Assembly: GCF_900112695.1 (NCBI RefSeq)
Contig: NZ_FOMT01000001.1
Location: 62,001 to 126,000 of the forward strand
Source: Paenibacillus catalpae
GTDB lineage: Bacteria > Bacillota > Bacilli > Paenibacillales > Paenibacillaceae
DNA: 64,000 nucleotides
Direction: 5' to 3'
How positions within the stretch are numbered: position 1 is the stretch's first letter; each line of letters opens with the position of its first letter. Both the position numbers and the translations under genes were made by a program. A model generated the notes under the pieces. The model was given only the letters and a program-made list of their open reading frames with translations, had not been told where the DNA came from and did not search any database. This document shows, one piece after another, positions 54,915 through 64,000 of this stretch.

Positions 54915-56461
54915 TAAAGGTCGTTATCGTAGACGATGAACCGAAGCTCAGGAATGGCCTTCAAACATTGATCCCATGGGAAAGCCTCGGCTTTACGGTT
55001 ATGGCTGCTGCAACGAATGGCAAAGAGGCATTAAGCGTTATCGAGGAGGTAAATCCCGATGTCGTCATTGTCGATATCCGAATGCCCATTATGGATGGGC
55101 TGCAAATGATTCAGCACCTGACAGCCGCCGGCCGTCATTTGCATTTTATTATTCTCAGCGGATATGCCGATTTCGAGTATGCAAAACAAGCTATCAAATA
55201 CGGTGTTGCCGGCTATCTGGTTAAACCGGTGGACATCCGCGAAATGTCGGCAAGTTTACAGCGGGTACGCGAGCAGATTGAAAAAGAGCGCCATCAGGCG
55301 GAGCTAAGTCAGACAGGGGGGGTAAACAGAGAAGCACACCTGCATAGCTTGCTGCTCTCTCATGAAAACATCGAAGATCCTGATAAGCGGATAAACAAGA
55401 CAAAGGAAGCGGGTCTGCTGTGGAGCGGGTATGAAGTCGTCGTCGTCTCCCCGCGTATTTCCGATGAGGAGCAATTTACTGCGCTAAATCAGCTTTCGGC
55501 TGGGCTTAAGCCGATTATTGAGGGGCGGAATAAAGGGGTTGTAACTATCCTTCCTCCTTATACGGTCATTCTTCTTCATGAGCCTATCCGCGGGAAACAA
55601 CGGCGCGAGGATTTATATAACGAGATCAGAAACGCATCGGGCGGTCTTCGGTTCGTCGCTGCATCGGGAGGGGGAGTGTCTGTACCCGAAGAAATATGCA
55701 GCTCTTATTTAAAAGCCCGGGAAGCTTTGAAGCAAGCCTTTTTCAGCGAGAAGGACCGGCTTCTTGGACCGAACTCTCCCGCTCTTCTCCCATTACCGGA
55801 GTCATTGGGGATGACCGCAGATAACGCAGAACGATTGGAGGAATTGATTTTCAAACTTTATTACAGTTTGGATATAGGCAACCAGACCATGATTCTTCCC
55901 TTGTTGAATGAAGCCGCAAGCCTATTTCTCATGCAGGGGCAAGGGGAGAAAACGGTCAAGGAATCGTTCTTTTTTCTGTCCAATGCGGTAGTCCATAAGC
56001 TGACTGCCGGAACCCGTATGGAATCAAAAGAAACGGAGGCGTTATCCCGTTTCTTGAACGGGATATTCCAGCATGAAAATATTCATGATCTTGTGGAGAA
56101 TATAAACCGTTTCCTGCTTGCGTTTGCGGAGGATACGGAACATGGGGGCAAGGAGCAGGAATTTAAGAAAATGATCGACTTTATGAATAGGCATTATGCT
56201 GACAATCTGAGGCTGGATACATTAGCCGGTCTGTTGAACTACAGTACCGCTTATTTGGGACAGCTGTTCAAGAACAAGACGGGGGAGTATTTTAACACTT
56301 ATCTGGACAAGGTCCGCATTCAAAAAGCTAAAGAGTTTCTAAGCCAGGGCATGAAGGTCTACGAAGTGGCTGAACGCGTTGGTTATGCGAACGTCAACTA
56401 CTTTCACGGCAAATTCAAAAAGTATGAAGGCCGCTCCCCTTCGGATTATAAGAATCTATAA
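54911..56461 (+). CDS. YesN-type response regulator (second set)
   Basis: This 516-residue protein has a receiver (VVIVDDEPKLRNG, phospho-acceptor in VVIVDIRMPIMDGLQM, YLVKPVD) and a C-terminal AraC DNA-binding domain (LDTLAGLLNYSTAYLGQLFK, VYEVAERVGYANVNYFHGKFKKYEGRSP). Its ATG overlaps the kinase stop (ATGA) with GGAGGTGAACTTAA upstream. It probably activates the permease-binding protein genes that follow. Confidence 0.94.
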   Translation: MIKVVIVDDEPKLRNGLQTLIPWESLGFTVMAAATNGKEALSVIEEVNPDVVIVDIRMPIMDGLQMIQHLTAAGRHLHFIILSGYADFEYAKQAIKYGVAGYLVKPVDIREMSASLQRVREQIEKERHQAELSQTGGVNREAHLHSLLLSHENIEDPDKRINKTKEAGLLWSGYEVVVVSPRISDEEQFTALNQLSAGLKPIIEGRNKGVVTILPPYTVILLHEPIRGKQRREDLYNEIRNASGGLRFVAASGGGVSVPEEICSSYLKAREALKQAFFSEKDRLLGPNSPALLPLPESLGMTADNAERLEELIFKLYYSLDIGNQTMILPLLNEAASLFLMQGQGEKTVKESFFFLSNAVVHKLTAGTRMESKETEALSRFLNGIFQHENIHDLVENINRFLLAFAEDTEHGGKEQEFKKMIDFMNRHYADNLRLDTLAGLLNYSTAYLGQLFKNKTGEYFNTYLDKVRIQKAKEFLSQGMKVYEVAERVGYANVNYFHGKFKKYEGRSPSDYKNL

Positions 56462-56545
56462 TTTGTGGATGATTTTCTCCGAAATCCGTTGTATGGGCCT
56501 CGTCCCCACTCTGATTTAAGATGGAGTACAGAGAGGGGAGAAGCG

Positions 56546-57502
56546 ATGAAAACACATACGCTTAATGCAGAAAACGCATTCAAAAAGTCGCCAAAGATTG
56601 CTTGGAAGGTCTTTAAAAATCAGCAGTATCTATACTACATGTCTATTCCATTCGTACTCTGGGTTTTTGTCTTTCAATATCTGCCTCTATGGGGATGGAC
56701 AATGGCCTTCCAGAAATATCGGCCGGGAGTCGGCTTTTTTGAACAGAAATGGGTAGGGCTGGAGCATTTCCGCGTCTTGTTCGGGGACGAGCATTTCTAC
56801 CAAGTGCTAAGGAACACGCTGGCTATGAGCCTGATGGGCATGATCGCCGGATTTATTGTACCGGTCGTTTTCGCCCTGCTGCTCAATGAGGTCCGTGTTC
56901 AGTTTATGAAGCGCTTCGTTCAAACCGTCTCCTATCTGCCGCATTTTGTTTCATGGGTAGTGGCTGCGGGCATTGTCACGAAAATGCTTTCGACAGACGG
57001 CGGCGTCGTGAACGACCTGCTCATGGGCTTGCACATTATCGAAGAGCCCATTCAATTTATGGCAAAAGGGAATTTATTTTGGGGAATTGTAACGAGTGCG
57101 GATATATGGAAGGAAACGGGATGGAGCGCCATTATTTATCTTGCTGCCATCGCCGGGATCGGTCCCGAGCTGTATGAAGCTGCACGAGTGGACGGCGCAA
57201 GCCGGATTCAGCAGATGTGGCATATTACGCTGCCGGGTATCCGACCGACAATTATCGTCCTGTTGATTATGTCCATTGGTCACCTGCTTGGCACTGGATT
57301 CGAGAAACAATTTCTGCTCGGGAATCATCTGGTCATCGATTACTCTGAAGTGCTTGATTTGTATGCGCTTAATTATGGCTTGGGGATGGGACGCTATTCC
57401 TTCGGAACAGCGATTAATATCTTCAACTCCGTGATCAGCCTGATCCTGTTGTTTGTTGCTAACGGAATATTTAAGCGTTTTACGAGCGAGAGCATTATGT
57501 AA
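56546..57502 (+). CDS. ABC sugar permease, LplB type (second set)
   Basis: The frame opens at GTG 56465, but ATG 56546, behind GAGGGGAGAAGCG, is the likely start. The 318 residues have six helices and the EAA loop (LYEAARVDGASRIQQMWHITLPGIRPT). It forms the channel with the next gene product. Confidence 0.92.
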   Translation: MKTHTLNAENAFKKSPKIAWKVFKNQQYLYYMSIPFVLWVFVFQYLPLWGWTMAFQKYRPGVGFFEQKWVGLEHFRVLFGDEHFYQVLRNTLAMSLMGMIAGFIVPVVFALLLNEVRVQFMKRFVQTVSYLPHFVSWVVAAGIVTKMLSTDGGVVNDLLMGLHIIEEPIQFMAKGNLFWGIVTSADIWKETGWSAIIYLAAIAGIGPELYEAARVDGASRIQQMWHITLPGIRPTIIVLLIMSIGHLLGTGFEKQFLLGNHLVIDYSEVLDLYALNYGLGMGRYSFGTAINIFNSVISLILLFVANGIFKRFTSESIM

Positions 57503-57516
57503 GGAGGAAGGATGGC

Positions 57517-58413
57517 ATGGGGCTTAAGGCAAAGTCTGCGCAGGATTTACTATTAGAAGTATTTGTTTATGTTTTCATGGCTTCGGTAACCGTTCTAACA
57601 ATCTATCCCTTCTTAAACGTGCTGGCTATCTCCTTTAACGATTCGGTAGATACCATCAGAGGGGGGATCACGATTTGGCCGAGGGAATTCACGCTGCGAA
57701 ATTATGAATTGATATTCACCTTTGGAGGTCTAATCACAGGATTCAAAATTTCCGTTCTGCGGACTGTCATTGGAACCGTAGCTGGCTTGATCAGCGGCTC
57801 AATGCTGGCTTTTACGCTATCGCGAGGTGATTTTAAAGCAAGGAGATTCATATCCGCCTTTCTTGCAATTACGATGTATGTTTCAGGTGGCTTGATACCG
57901 GGTTTTATCCTGATTAAAGATCTGCATTTAATTAATACGTTTGCTGTCTACATTTTGCCGGGTCTCGTAAGTGCGTTTAATGTCTTTGTCATAAGGTCTT
58001 TCATTGACGGGCTGCCTTTTGCTCTCCAAGAATCGGCTAAGTTAGACGGCGCCAACGACTTCACCATTTATTGGCGAGTTATTCTTCCTCTCTGCAAACC
58101 GGCGTTAGCAACCGTAGCGCTCTTCCTGGCAGTTGGGCAATGGAATTCTTGGTTCGATACTTATCTATTTAACGGTTCCAACGAGTCGTTAACAACCCTT
58201 CAATATGAATTAATGAAAATTTTGCAAAGCACGACCACAAGCGCGACCAATTCACAAGATGCTGCCAATATGGCCCAGCGCTTGTCGCAAGTTTCGCCGG
58301 AATCCGTAAAAATGGCCATTACGATTATCGTTACGGTTCCAATTCTTGTTGTTTATCCTTTTCTGCAAAGGTATTTCGTTAAGGGAATGACATTAGGTGC
58401 CGTAAAAAGTTAA
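57517..58413 (+). CDS. ABC sugar permease, YtcP/LplC type (second set)
   Basis: This 298-residue protein has six helices and an EAA-type loop (LQESAKLDGANDFTIYWRVILPLCKPAL), ending FLQRYFVKGMTLGAVKS. AAGGAGGAAGGATGGC precedes ATG. It is coupled to the preceding permease gene by a 14-base gap. Confidence 0.92.
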   Translation: MGLKAKSAQDLLLEVFVYVFMASVTVLTIYPFLNVLAISFNDSVDTIRGGITIWPREFTLRNYELIFTFGGLITGFKISVLRTVIGTVAGLISGSMLAFTLSRGDFKARRFISAFLAITMYVSGGLIPGFILIKDLHLINTFAVYILPGLVSAFNVFVIRSFIDGLPFALQESAKLDGANDFTIYWRVILPLCKPALATVALFLAVGQWNSWFDTYLFNGSNESLTTLQYELMKILQSTTTSATNSQDAANMAQRLSQVSPESVKMAITIIVTVPILVVYPFLQRYFVKGMTLGAVKS

Positions 58414-58486
58414 TTCCATCGGTGTGTCCAGGCATTGCCTGTATCATACAAATTACATTTTTATTCATAAGGGGAGGCTTCGTTTC

Positions 58487-60193
58487 ATGGAAGCAAAAAA
58501 GAAAAAGATGGTCGTATCATCCATTTTGGCGCTGTCCTTAATGGCAACGCTTGCTGGGTGCAGCAGTGGAAATGATGGATCGTCCGCGGCAGAAGGAACC
58601 CAAGCAGAAGGAAATTCTGCGTCTGGGAAGGAACCCGTCACGCTTACTTATTTTTCGGAAGACTCCAGCACGAACTGGAATAACATGCAGGATGAAGTCG
58701 GCAAGATTATTACGGAAAAGACCGGCGTAAAATTGGATGCCGAATTTGCCGTTGGTGATCCGGTACAGAAGATTTCTCTGATCGCAGCAACGGGAGATTA
58801 TCCTGATTTGATCGCTGCAAAGGCGGATGTTGGCAAACTTGTCGAGGCTGGAGCTATTCTAGACCTGACGGAATTGATCGACAAGTATGCACCAAACATC
58901 AAAAAGATGTTAGGCGATAAACTGGTTCGAACAAAATACAGCCTGGACGATCAAGCCATCTACGCTATACCAACCTGGTCTTCCGTTGAGGAGAAGAAAT
59001 TCAAAGCCGATGGAGGATTTGAACTCCAGCATCGCGTCGTCAAGGAAGCAGGTTATCCGGAAATTCGTACGGTAAAAGATTTCGAGAAAGTGATTCAAGA
59101 TTATATTACCAAGCATCCGACAGATGAAAACGGCAACAAAAATATCGGTTTCTCTCTGAACGCCGATGATTGGCATATGTACCAGGTAACCAACTCGGGG
59201 TTCCAGACGACCGGTGGACCGGATGACGGCGAATACTACATCGATCAGAAAACGTACCAAGCGACTTATCATTTCCGCCGTCCGGAGGAAAAAAAATACT
59301 TCCGTTGGCTGAATCACATGAACGACATCGGCTTGCTCGATCCGGAAAGCTTCGTGCAGAAGACGGATCAGTTCAAGGCGAAAGTAGCCTCGGGCCGGGT
59401 TCTTGGCCTAGCCGATCCGGAATGGGACTATGGCGACGGACAAAACGCTTTGAAGACAGCGGGCAAATTCGATCAAACCTACGGTCATTATCCGGTTACG
59501 ATGAGCAAGGAATACAAGGATACAAGCTTCTGGCCAGCCGGCTTTGATGGAGGGTATGGGATCTCGATCTCCAGCAAAACCAAGGATCCTGTACGAGCTA
59601 TTAAGTTTCTCGATTTTCTAGCATCGGAAGAGGGACAAATCCTTAGTAACTGGGGAATTGAAGGAGAGCATTATACCTTAGAAAACGGAAAACGCACAAT
59701 TATACCGGAAGTGCAGGAACAGATGAACAAAGACGGCGCTGCTTTCCAAAAGAAATCGGGTATTGGACTTTACTGGAACCTGATGGTACATTACGGCGAT
59801 GGCATCAAGGATTCAACCGGAAATTATTTTACCCGCAATTACCCGGAGTTGCTGACAGCCAATTATAGCGAGCCGGAAAAGGAAGCCCTGAAGGCCTATA
59901 ATGCTGAGCATTGGAAAGACTTATTCCCGAAAGAAGAAGAATTCCAACCGAGAGCATACGGAGCGGCATACACGATGTCCCTTCCAAATGACGACCCGGC
60001 TATTATCCTGGGGGCCAAGATGAAGGATATTACGTGGAAGCGTATTCCGGAAGCGGTCATGTCCAAGCCGGAAGACTTCGACAAGATTTGGGATGCCTAT
60101 ATGGCGGAGCTCGAGAAGGCAGGCGTTAAAGAAATGGAAGAGTCTTATACCAAGCACATCCAAAACCGGATCAAGCTGTGGTCTTCCAAGTAA
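58487..60193 (+). CDS. ABC sugar-binding lipoprotein (second set)
   Basis: The start is ATG 58487, behind AAGGGGAGGCTTCGTTTC; an upstream in-frame ATG at 58424 lacks such a site. The 568 residues begin with a lipoprotein signal (VVSSILALSLMATLAGC) and a Ser/Gly/Glu linker. The fold is a large family 1 binding protein (LTYFSEDSSTNWNNMQDEV). It follows its permeases, so this operon has the order kinase - regulator - permease - permease - binding protein, while in the first set the binding protein leads. No ATPase gene is present. Confidence 0.92.
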   Translation: MEAKKKKMVVSSILALSLMATLAGCSSGNDGSSAAEGTQAEGNSASGKEPVTLTYFSEDSSTNWNNMQDEVGKIITEKTGVKLDAEFAVGDPVQKISLIAATGDYPDLIAAKADVGKLVEAGAILDLTELIDKYAPNIKKMLGDKLVRTKYSLDDQAIYAIPTWSSVEEKKFKADGGFELQHRVVKEAGYPEIRTVKDFEKVIQDYITKHPTDENGNKNIGFSLNADDWHMYQVTNSGFQTTGGPDDGEYYIDQKTYQATYHFRRPEEKKYFRWLNHMNDIGLLDPESFVQKTDQFKAKVASGRVLGLADPEWDYGDGQNALKTAGKFDQTYGHYPVTMSKEYKDTSFWPAGFDGGYGISISSKTKDPVRAIKFLDFLASEEGQILSNWGIEGEHYTLENGKRTIIPEVQEQMNKDGAAFQKKSGIGLYWNLMVHYGDGIKDSTGNYFTRNYPELLTANYSEPEKEALKAYNAEHWKDLFPKEEEFQPRAYGAAYTMSLPNDDPAIILGAKMKDITWKRIPEAVMSKPEDFDKIWDAYMAELEKAGVKEMEESYTKHIQNRIKLWSSK

Positions 60194-60215
60194 TTTATTT
60201 TGAATGAGAAGTTAT

Positions 60216-60257
60216 GGCCGTTCTCCATCCCGGCGGAGGGGGAACGGCCCTTTTTTT
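60216..60257 (+). terminator. Rho-independent terminator of the second importer operon
   Basis: The stem GGCCGTTC/GGAACGGCC, with adjacent TCC/GGA pairing, is followed by seven Ts. Confidence 0.8.
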
Positions 60258-60320
60258 ATGCACTGTAATCCGTTCTGATTTATTTTAATGCCGAACTTAT
60301 ACCTAACGAGGAAGTGACCC

Positions 60321-61295
60321 GTGGAAAAACCGATCTCTGCAATGACACCTTGCAATCCGAGTGCTATCAACGAAGTAAAAGCAGTACTAGAGTACTTAAG
60401 GGGGATAGCTGGCAAAGCTATTATTACCGGTCAACACACGCAAACCAATTTGCAAAAGGAACTCCAGTACATCGAAAAGGTTACGGGAAAGCTTCCAGCG
60501 CTTTGTGGCTTTGAGCTGTTAAGTTATTCGCCGAATATTAATTATGAAAACAGCAGTGCAGAGTGCCTGCTTGAGATTGATGAGAACCGAAGCACGCTTG
60601 ACCGGGCTTGGGAATGGGCAGAACGAAAAGGCTTGATCACCTTCACCTGGCATTGGTTCTCTCCTTTTGGTAGCTGGGATAAGGGATTCTATTCGAGTAA
60701 TACAACATTTGACGCCTCCAAGGCTGTAATAGAAGGAACGGAGGAGTATAAGGCGTTGATTTCCGATATGGATCATATGGCGGATATCTTGAAACCTTTC
60801 TGCGAGAAGAGAATTCCGATTCTGTGGAGACCCTTCCATGAAGCCGAGGGGGAATGGTTCTGGTGGGGTCACAAAGGCCCGGAGGTCGCTAAGCAGTTGT
60901 ACCGCATTATGCATGACCGATATACACGCGTTCATGCTCTGAATAATCTGATCTGGGTCTGGAACTCACCTTTGGCGGAAGGATATGTGGGTGATGACGT
61001 GACTGATGTGATATCAAGAGACCTGTACCCGCCGAAACATACGCATACGGATCTGAAGCCCGAATATGAGGAGCTTATTCGCATAACCGCAGAACCGAAG
61101 TTAGCTGCATTAGGAGAGATTGGCGTGCTGCCAGGCATAAATCAACTCTCGATAACTAGAATCCCGTGGGTTTGGTACATGACCTGGTCAAATGATTTCG
61201 GATCGACCGCAGAGTGGACTTCCAAGGAGGAATTACTGCAGGCGTACCATCATGAATATGCAATTACACTCGATAAATTACCCGCATTGTATTAA
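60321..61295 (+). CDS. Cytoplasmic GH26 beta-mannanase
   Basis: This 324-residue protein starts at GTG 60321 with GAGGAAGTG upstream and has no signal peptide. It is a bare GH26 domain: GQHTQTN near the start, FTWHWFSP, acid/base E174 in WRPFHEAEGEWFWWG, and nucleophile E266 in AALGEIG. Its closest relative in the window is the GH26 module of the convergent gene at 61368. Without a secretion signal it likely hydrolyses imported manno-oligosaccharides. A terminator of the importer operon precedes it, so it may have its own promoter. Confidence 0.92.
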   Translation: MEKPISAMTPCNPSAINEVKAVLEYLRGIAGKAIITGQHTQTNLQKELQYIEKVTGKLPALCGFELLSYSPNINYENSSAECLLEIDENRSTLDRAWEWAERKGLITFTWHWFSPFGSWDKGFYSSNTTFDASKAVIEGTEEYKALISDMDHMADILKPFCEKRIPILWRPFHEAEGEWFWWGHKGPEVAKQLYRIMHDRYTRVHALNNLIWVWNSPLAEGYVGDDVTDVISRDLYPPKHTHTDLKPEYEELIRITAEPKLAALGEIGVLPGINQLSITRIPWVWYMTWSNDFGSTAEWTSKEELLQAYHHEYAITLDKLPALY

Positions 61296-61316
61296 TCCAG
61301 TTTGAGTACTAAACAG

Positions 61317-61343
61317 GCCGTCTCCGAATTACCGGAGACGGCC
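61317..61343. terminator. Bidirectional terminator between the two GH26 genes
   Basis: A perfect 11-bp stem GGCCGTCTCCG/CGGAGACGGCC lies between the convergent genes. Confidence 0.8.
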
Positions 61344-61367
61344 GAATTTCTTCATGTGCAGCTGTCA

Positions 61368-64000
61368 TTATTTCTTTGCGCTGTGTGGTACATTCACGTT
61401 TACAGCAGCTTTTGTCCGGTTGCCGGCATAATCGGACGCTTCATAGATCATTGTGTAGACTCTTCCCGATCCCTTGCCCGAACGCTCGGCCCTGAGCTGG
61501 ATAGAAGTATCAGCTGTCCCTATATTCGCGTTCTGGATATCGTCTGGCTTATCTCCATCTCCTAATCCATTATCCGATTCATTGCTTGTTACAGATATTA
61601 GCTTTATTCCGGCCACTCTGGATCCGGTATCCTCAGCGTTTAATTTCAACTCGATAGGGACCAATGCGTGATTTGGTATTGTGAGCACGGTAGTGCTGGC
61701 TGAAACGGTCAAAGATGGAGCGGTCTTGTCTATGTTGGAGACAGTTGCTGTTGCCGTGCCGGAGTTGCCATCCTCATCCACAAAGGTGAAGATAAATTCG
61801 CCATTCTTATGAAATGTATATTGATTGGATCCTCCGTTGTTCTCAATGGTGACGGGTTTGTTTGTGGCGAGCGTGGCTATTACATCCTTATTCGTTGGAA
61901 CGGTTTGACTGTACGAGATGGTTGCTTTTAGCGGGACAGGCGCAATGTAGTTCAATTCTGCGTAATCCACGTCGATCCATCCCCAACTCTTGCCGACGGT
62001 TAACGTGTGGCTTCCGGCTTCCAGCTCGTACTCGCCAACTACGCCATCCGTCCATGATTGGCTGTTGCTAAAAACATAGTCCGCCAGCTTTCCTCCATTC
62101 AGCAGCACGGGATTGGTCTTATCGCCTTGGGCTTTGTAACGTAAAGACAATTGATACGTTCCACTGACGGGCACGTTTAAAGGCACAACCAAGTTGTCGC
62201 CTTCGTTATCGAATCCCGTTACGTAACCGTCACCTGAATACCCGCTGTTTTCAGCAGACACATGGAGTCCTGTTAGGGTGCCTTTCTCTGCTTCGAATTT
62301 AAAGGAAGTGTATAAGTTACGGGGGAGTTCATCCCGCGTAATAACGTAATCGCTGTTAAACACTTTTTGAATATGGTCAATAGAGTTATACTGTCCGTTG
62401 CGAATGAAGTCTCCTGTCCAAGTATTGAAGTAGAGCCAATGTGCTGAATAAGCTTGCAGCTGCTCTGGATCGGGTATGGGACCGTTTTCGGGCAAAGCGA
62501 CCAGCTTTTTATCCTGCACGAGATTTACTAAGCTGTCGTATTTGGCAATGTTTGGTCCGTAATTGCCTGCCTGGTTGTAGATATCCACGCTTACGATATC
62601 GACGACATCATCCCCTGGGTACCAATCCGGGCTTTCGGAGTTCCACACCCAGATCAGGTTGTTCAGGTGATGATAACTGGTAAGCCGGTCATACATAAGT
62701 CGATATAGCTGTTTTGTCGGTTCAGGTCCTTTTGCGCCCCACCAGAACCATCCTCCTTCAGCCTCGTGCAGCGGCCTCCAAAGTACGGGGATGTGCGCAT
62801 CTTGAAGACGCTTCAACTGTACGGCAATCGCATCAATGTCTCTCAGAAGCAGCTGATAATCTTCCGACTCGGGATGTTCAAGCGCATATTGAACGTTAAA
62901 CGATGTAGCGTCCGTATAAAAACCGCTCCACCATTCTTTGCCCGGAATATCGTACAGCCCTTTAGGGGCATTCCAGTGCCATACGAAGGCGACAATTCCG
63001 CCTTCTTTACCCCATTGAATCGCCTTGTCTACCTCTGTAGAAGCGGTACCATGTTCAACACGGGAAGGGGAGTAGTCCATCATGTCCGTAGAGAAGATGG
63101 CCGGATATTTACCGGTTTGCTCTTTAATCCACTGCGCATCCTCCAGGGTTTGTTGACCGGAAATAATAGTTTTGCCGTAATGTTCAACCAGGTAACTCAT
63201 CAGTGCCTTGGTCTCCACGGTCGCATTAGGGTTGACCAGCTTGTTCTCGACGTTATGCTGCTCCCGGGCACCCGTTGCCGAGACCTTGATATAATCGATA
63301 TTATACCAGCCCCAGCCGGGATTAAACTGAATCGTATTGCTTCCGGCATTGAGCAGGGCTTTACCACCGGATACCTCGGTGTAATTCGCAGATGCCGGAA
63401 GGGATATTTCGCTTGTCTGGCCGTTGATCGCTAACTGGGTTTTTTTATCCCCATTGGGAGAGCTGTAACCGATTGCAAGATCGTAAAGTCCGCTAGTGGC
63501 TGCGTTATAGGTTAACGTTAACGATCCTGAGCTTTTGAAGGATGCATAACCCGTCCCGGAATAACCCGTGCCAGCCGTATCGATGATTACGTCACCGGTC
63601 ATTACTCCGTCTTCGGCTTCCATTTTGTCGCTTGCAACGGGCGGGAGAGCAGATTCAATCTTCACGTATTCGATTCCGTAATAACCCCAGCCCCGGTTAA
63701 AGGTAATTTCGTTTGCACCGGCGTTCAGCATGATTTTGCTTACCATCTTCTCGTTTGTAACTTTTCCCGCGGGCGGGGCATCCAGAGTGATGCTGCCGAC
63801 ACCGCTCCCATTGACTTCGATGCCGGTATCCTTGGAGCCATAGCCCTCCGGAATGTAGTAGCCAAGAGTTAGCTTAAAGAGACCTGCTTCCGCCGTATTT
63901 AGTTTAAATGTGGCTGTTCCAACAGGCTGGCTGGAGCTGGGGTCTTCGTTAAAAAAGAAAGAGATATAGCCATCCCCATCATAAATCGTATCATTGTCTT
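61368..64000 (-). CDS. Multidomain GH26 mannanase with CBM35-like modules (5' end beyond the window)
   Basis: The frame is open to the right edge, so the N-terminus and any signal peptide are missing. At least 877 residues are present. From the N-terminal side: a CBM35-like module ending INEITFNRGWGYYGIEYVKIE-type (NRGWGYYGIEYVKI), a second (AEDGVMTGDVIIDTAGTGYS to NPGWGWYNIDYIKV), the GH26 domain (TIISGQQTLEDAQWI, acid/base E in WRPLHEAEGGWFWWG, nucleophile E in ALPENGPI), a third CBM35-like module (EAEKGTLTGLHVSAENSGYS to SWGWIDVDYAEL), and two Ig-like domains ending VNVNVPHSAKK. It is likely secreted and degrades mannan on the outside. Confidence 0.92.
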   Translation of the reverse strand, partial: DNDTIYDGDGYISFFFNEDPSSSQPVGTATFKLNTAEAGLFKLTLGYYIPEGYGSKDTGIEVNGSGVGSITLDAPPAGKVTNEKMVSKIMLNAGANEITFNRGWGYYGIEYVKIESALPPVASDKMEAEDGVMTGDVIIDTAGTGYSGTGYASFKSSGSLTLTYNAATSGLYDLAIGYSSPNGDKKTQLAINGQTSEISLPASANYTEVSGGKALLNAGSNTIQFNPGWGWYNIDYIKVSATGAREQHNVENKLVNPNATVETKALMSYLVEHYGKTIISGQQTLEDAQWIKEQTGKYPAIFSTDMMDYSPSRVEHGTASTEVDKAIQWGKEGGIVAFVWHWNAPKGLYDIPGKEWWSGFYTDATSFNVQYALEHPESEDYQLLLRDIDAIAVQLKRLQDAHIPVLWRPLHEAEGGWFWWGAKGPEPTKQLYRLMYDRLTSYHHLNNLIWVWNSESPDWYPGDDVVDIVSVDIYNQAGNYGPNIAKYDSLVNLVQDKKLVALPENGPIPDPEQLQAYSAHWLYFNTWTGDFIRNGQYNSIDHIQKVFNSDYVITRDELPRNLYTSFKFEAEKGTLTGLHVSAENSGYSGDGYVTGFDNEGDNLVVPLNVPVSGTYQLSLRYKAQGDKTNPVLLNGGKLADYVFSNSQSWTDGVVGEYELEAGSHTLTVGKSWGWIDVDYAELNYIAPVPLKATISYSQTVPTNKDVIATLATNKPVTIENNGGSNQYTFHKNGEFIFTFVDEDGNSGTATATVSNIDKTAPSLTVSASTTVLTIPNHALVPIELKLNAEDTGSRVAGIKLISVTSNESDNGLGDGDKPDDIQNANIGTADTSIQLRAERSGKGSGRVYTMIYEASDYAGNRTKAAVNVNVPHSAKK

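Noticed and set aside
1..64000. CRISPR array, rRNA genes or complete insertion sequence
   Set aside because: I saw no regular repeat-spacer pattern, no rRNA sequence and no transposase reading frame anywhere in the window.

Overview
The window looks like a chromosome segment of a spore-forming Firmicute of the Paenibacillaceae (Paenibacillus- or Cohnella-like). The evidence is fragments of the sporulation sigma factor gene sigK, YesM/YesN two-component systems paired with LplB/YtcP-type sugar permeases, many glycoside hydrolases and AraC-type regulators, class III fructose-bisphosphatase, and strong Shine-Dalgarno sites with frequent TTG/GTG starts. The assignment rests on recognised protein families, not on a database search.

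Left part (1-19.7 kb): a patchwork of small accessory modules separated by pieces of one recurring sequence, the 3' part of sigK. A copy with an uninterrupted reading frame lies at the left edge (2-532). Two frameshifted copies follow at 8832-9354 and 13253-13779. A strongly decayed copy lies at 6807-7000, a tail-only scrap at 1832-1882 and a head-only scrap at 19644-19688. Copies begin at the same place inside the gene and lose similarity at the stop codon. Between them lie: a decayed phage/SOS patch (LexA box, YolD-like gene, ligase pseudogene, tRNA-like 3' end); an esterase-MFS-LacI module with three matching 20-bp operators; a SASA-type esterase with a PadR regulator and palindromic operators; an orphan sugar-binding lipoprotein with an AraC regulator and a sugar isomerase-like gene; and cysD-cysN sulfate activation followed by a DMT transporter/phosphoesterase pair and a DeoR regulator.

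Middle (20-26.7 kb): central-metabolism genes gnd (6-phosphogluconate dehydrogenase) and fbp (class III FBPase), then a quinone/electrophile-response cluster (ring-cleaving dioxygenase, WrbA-like oxidoreductase, MarR regulator), with two gene relics.

Right part (26.8-64 kb): a large mannan/galactomannan and mannoside utilisation region. It holds a secreted GH38 enzyme, a DeoR regulator, a long phosphomannose isomerase-like protein, a ROK kinase, a cytoplasmic GH38, and a first YesN - binding protein - two permeases - YesM set. After an inserted AT-rich Lsa-like ABC-F resistance gene with an elaborate attenuator come a GH42 beta-galactosidase with a divergent AraC regulator, a GH36 alpha-galactosidase with a divergent AraC regulator, a second YesM-YesN-permease-permease-binding protein set, a cytoplasmic GH26 and a convergent multidomain GH26 with carbohydrate-binding modules that runs off the right edge. 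The inferred flow is: extracellular GH26/GH38 enzymes cut the polymer, two ABC importers take up oligosaccharides, cytoplasmic GH26/GH36/GH42/GH38 release hexoses, and the ROK kinase and phosphomannose isomerase feed them to glycolysis.
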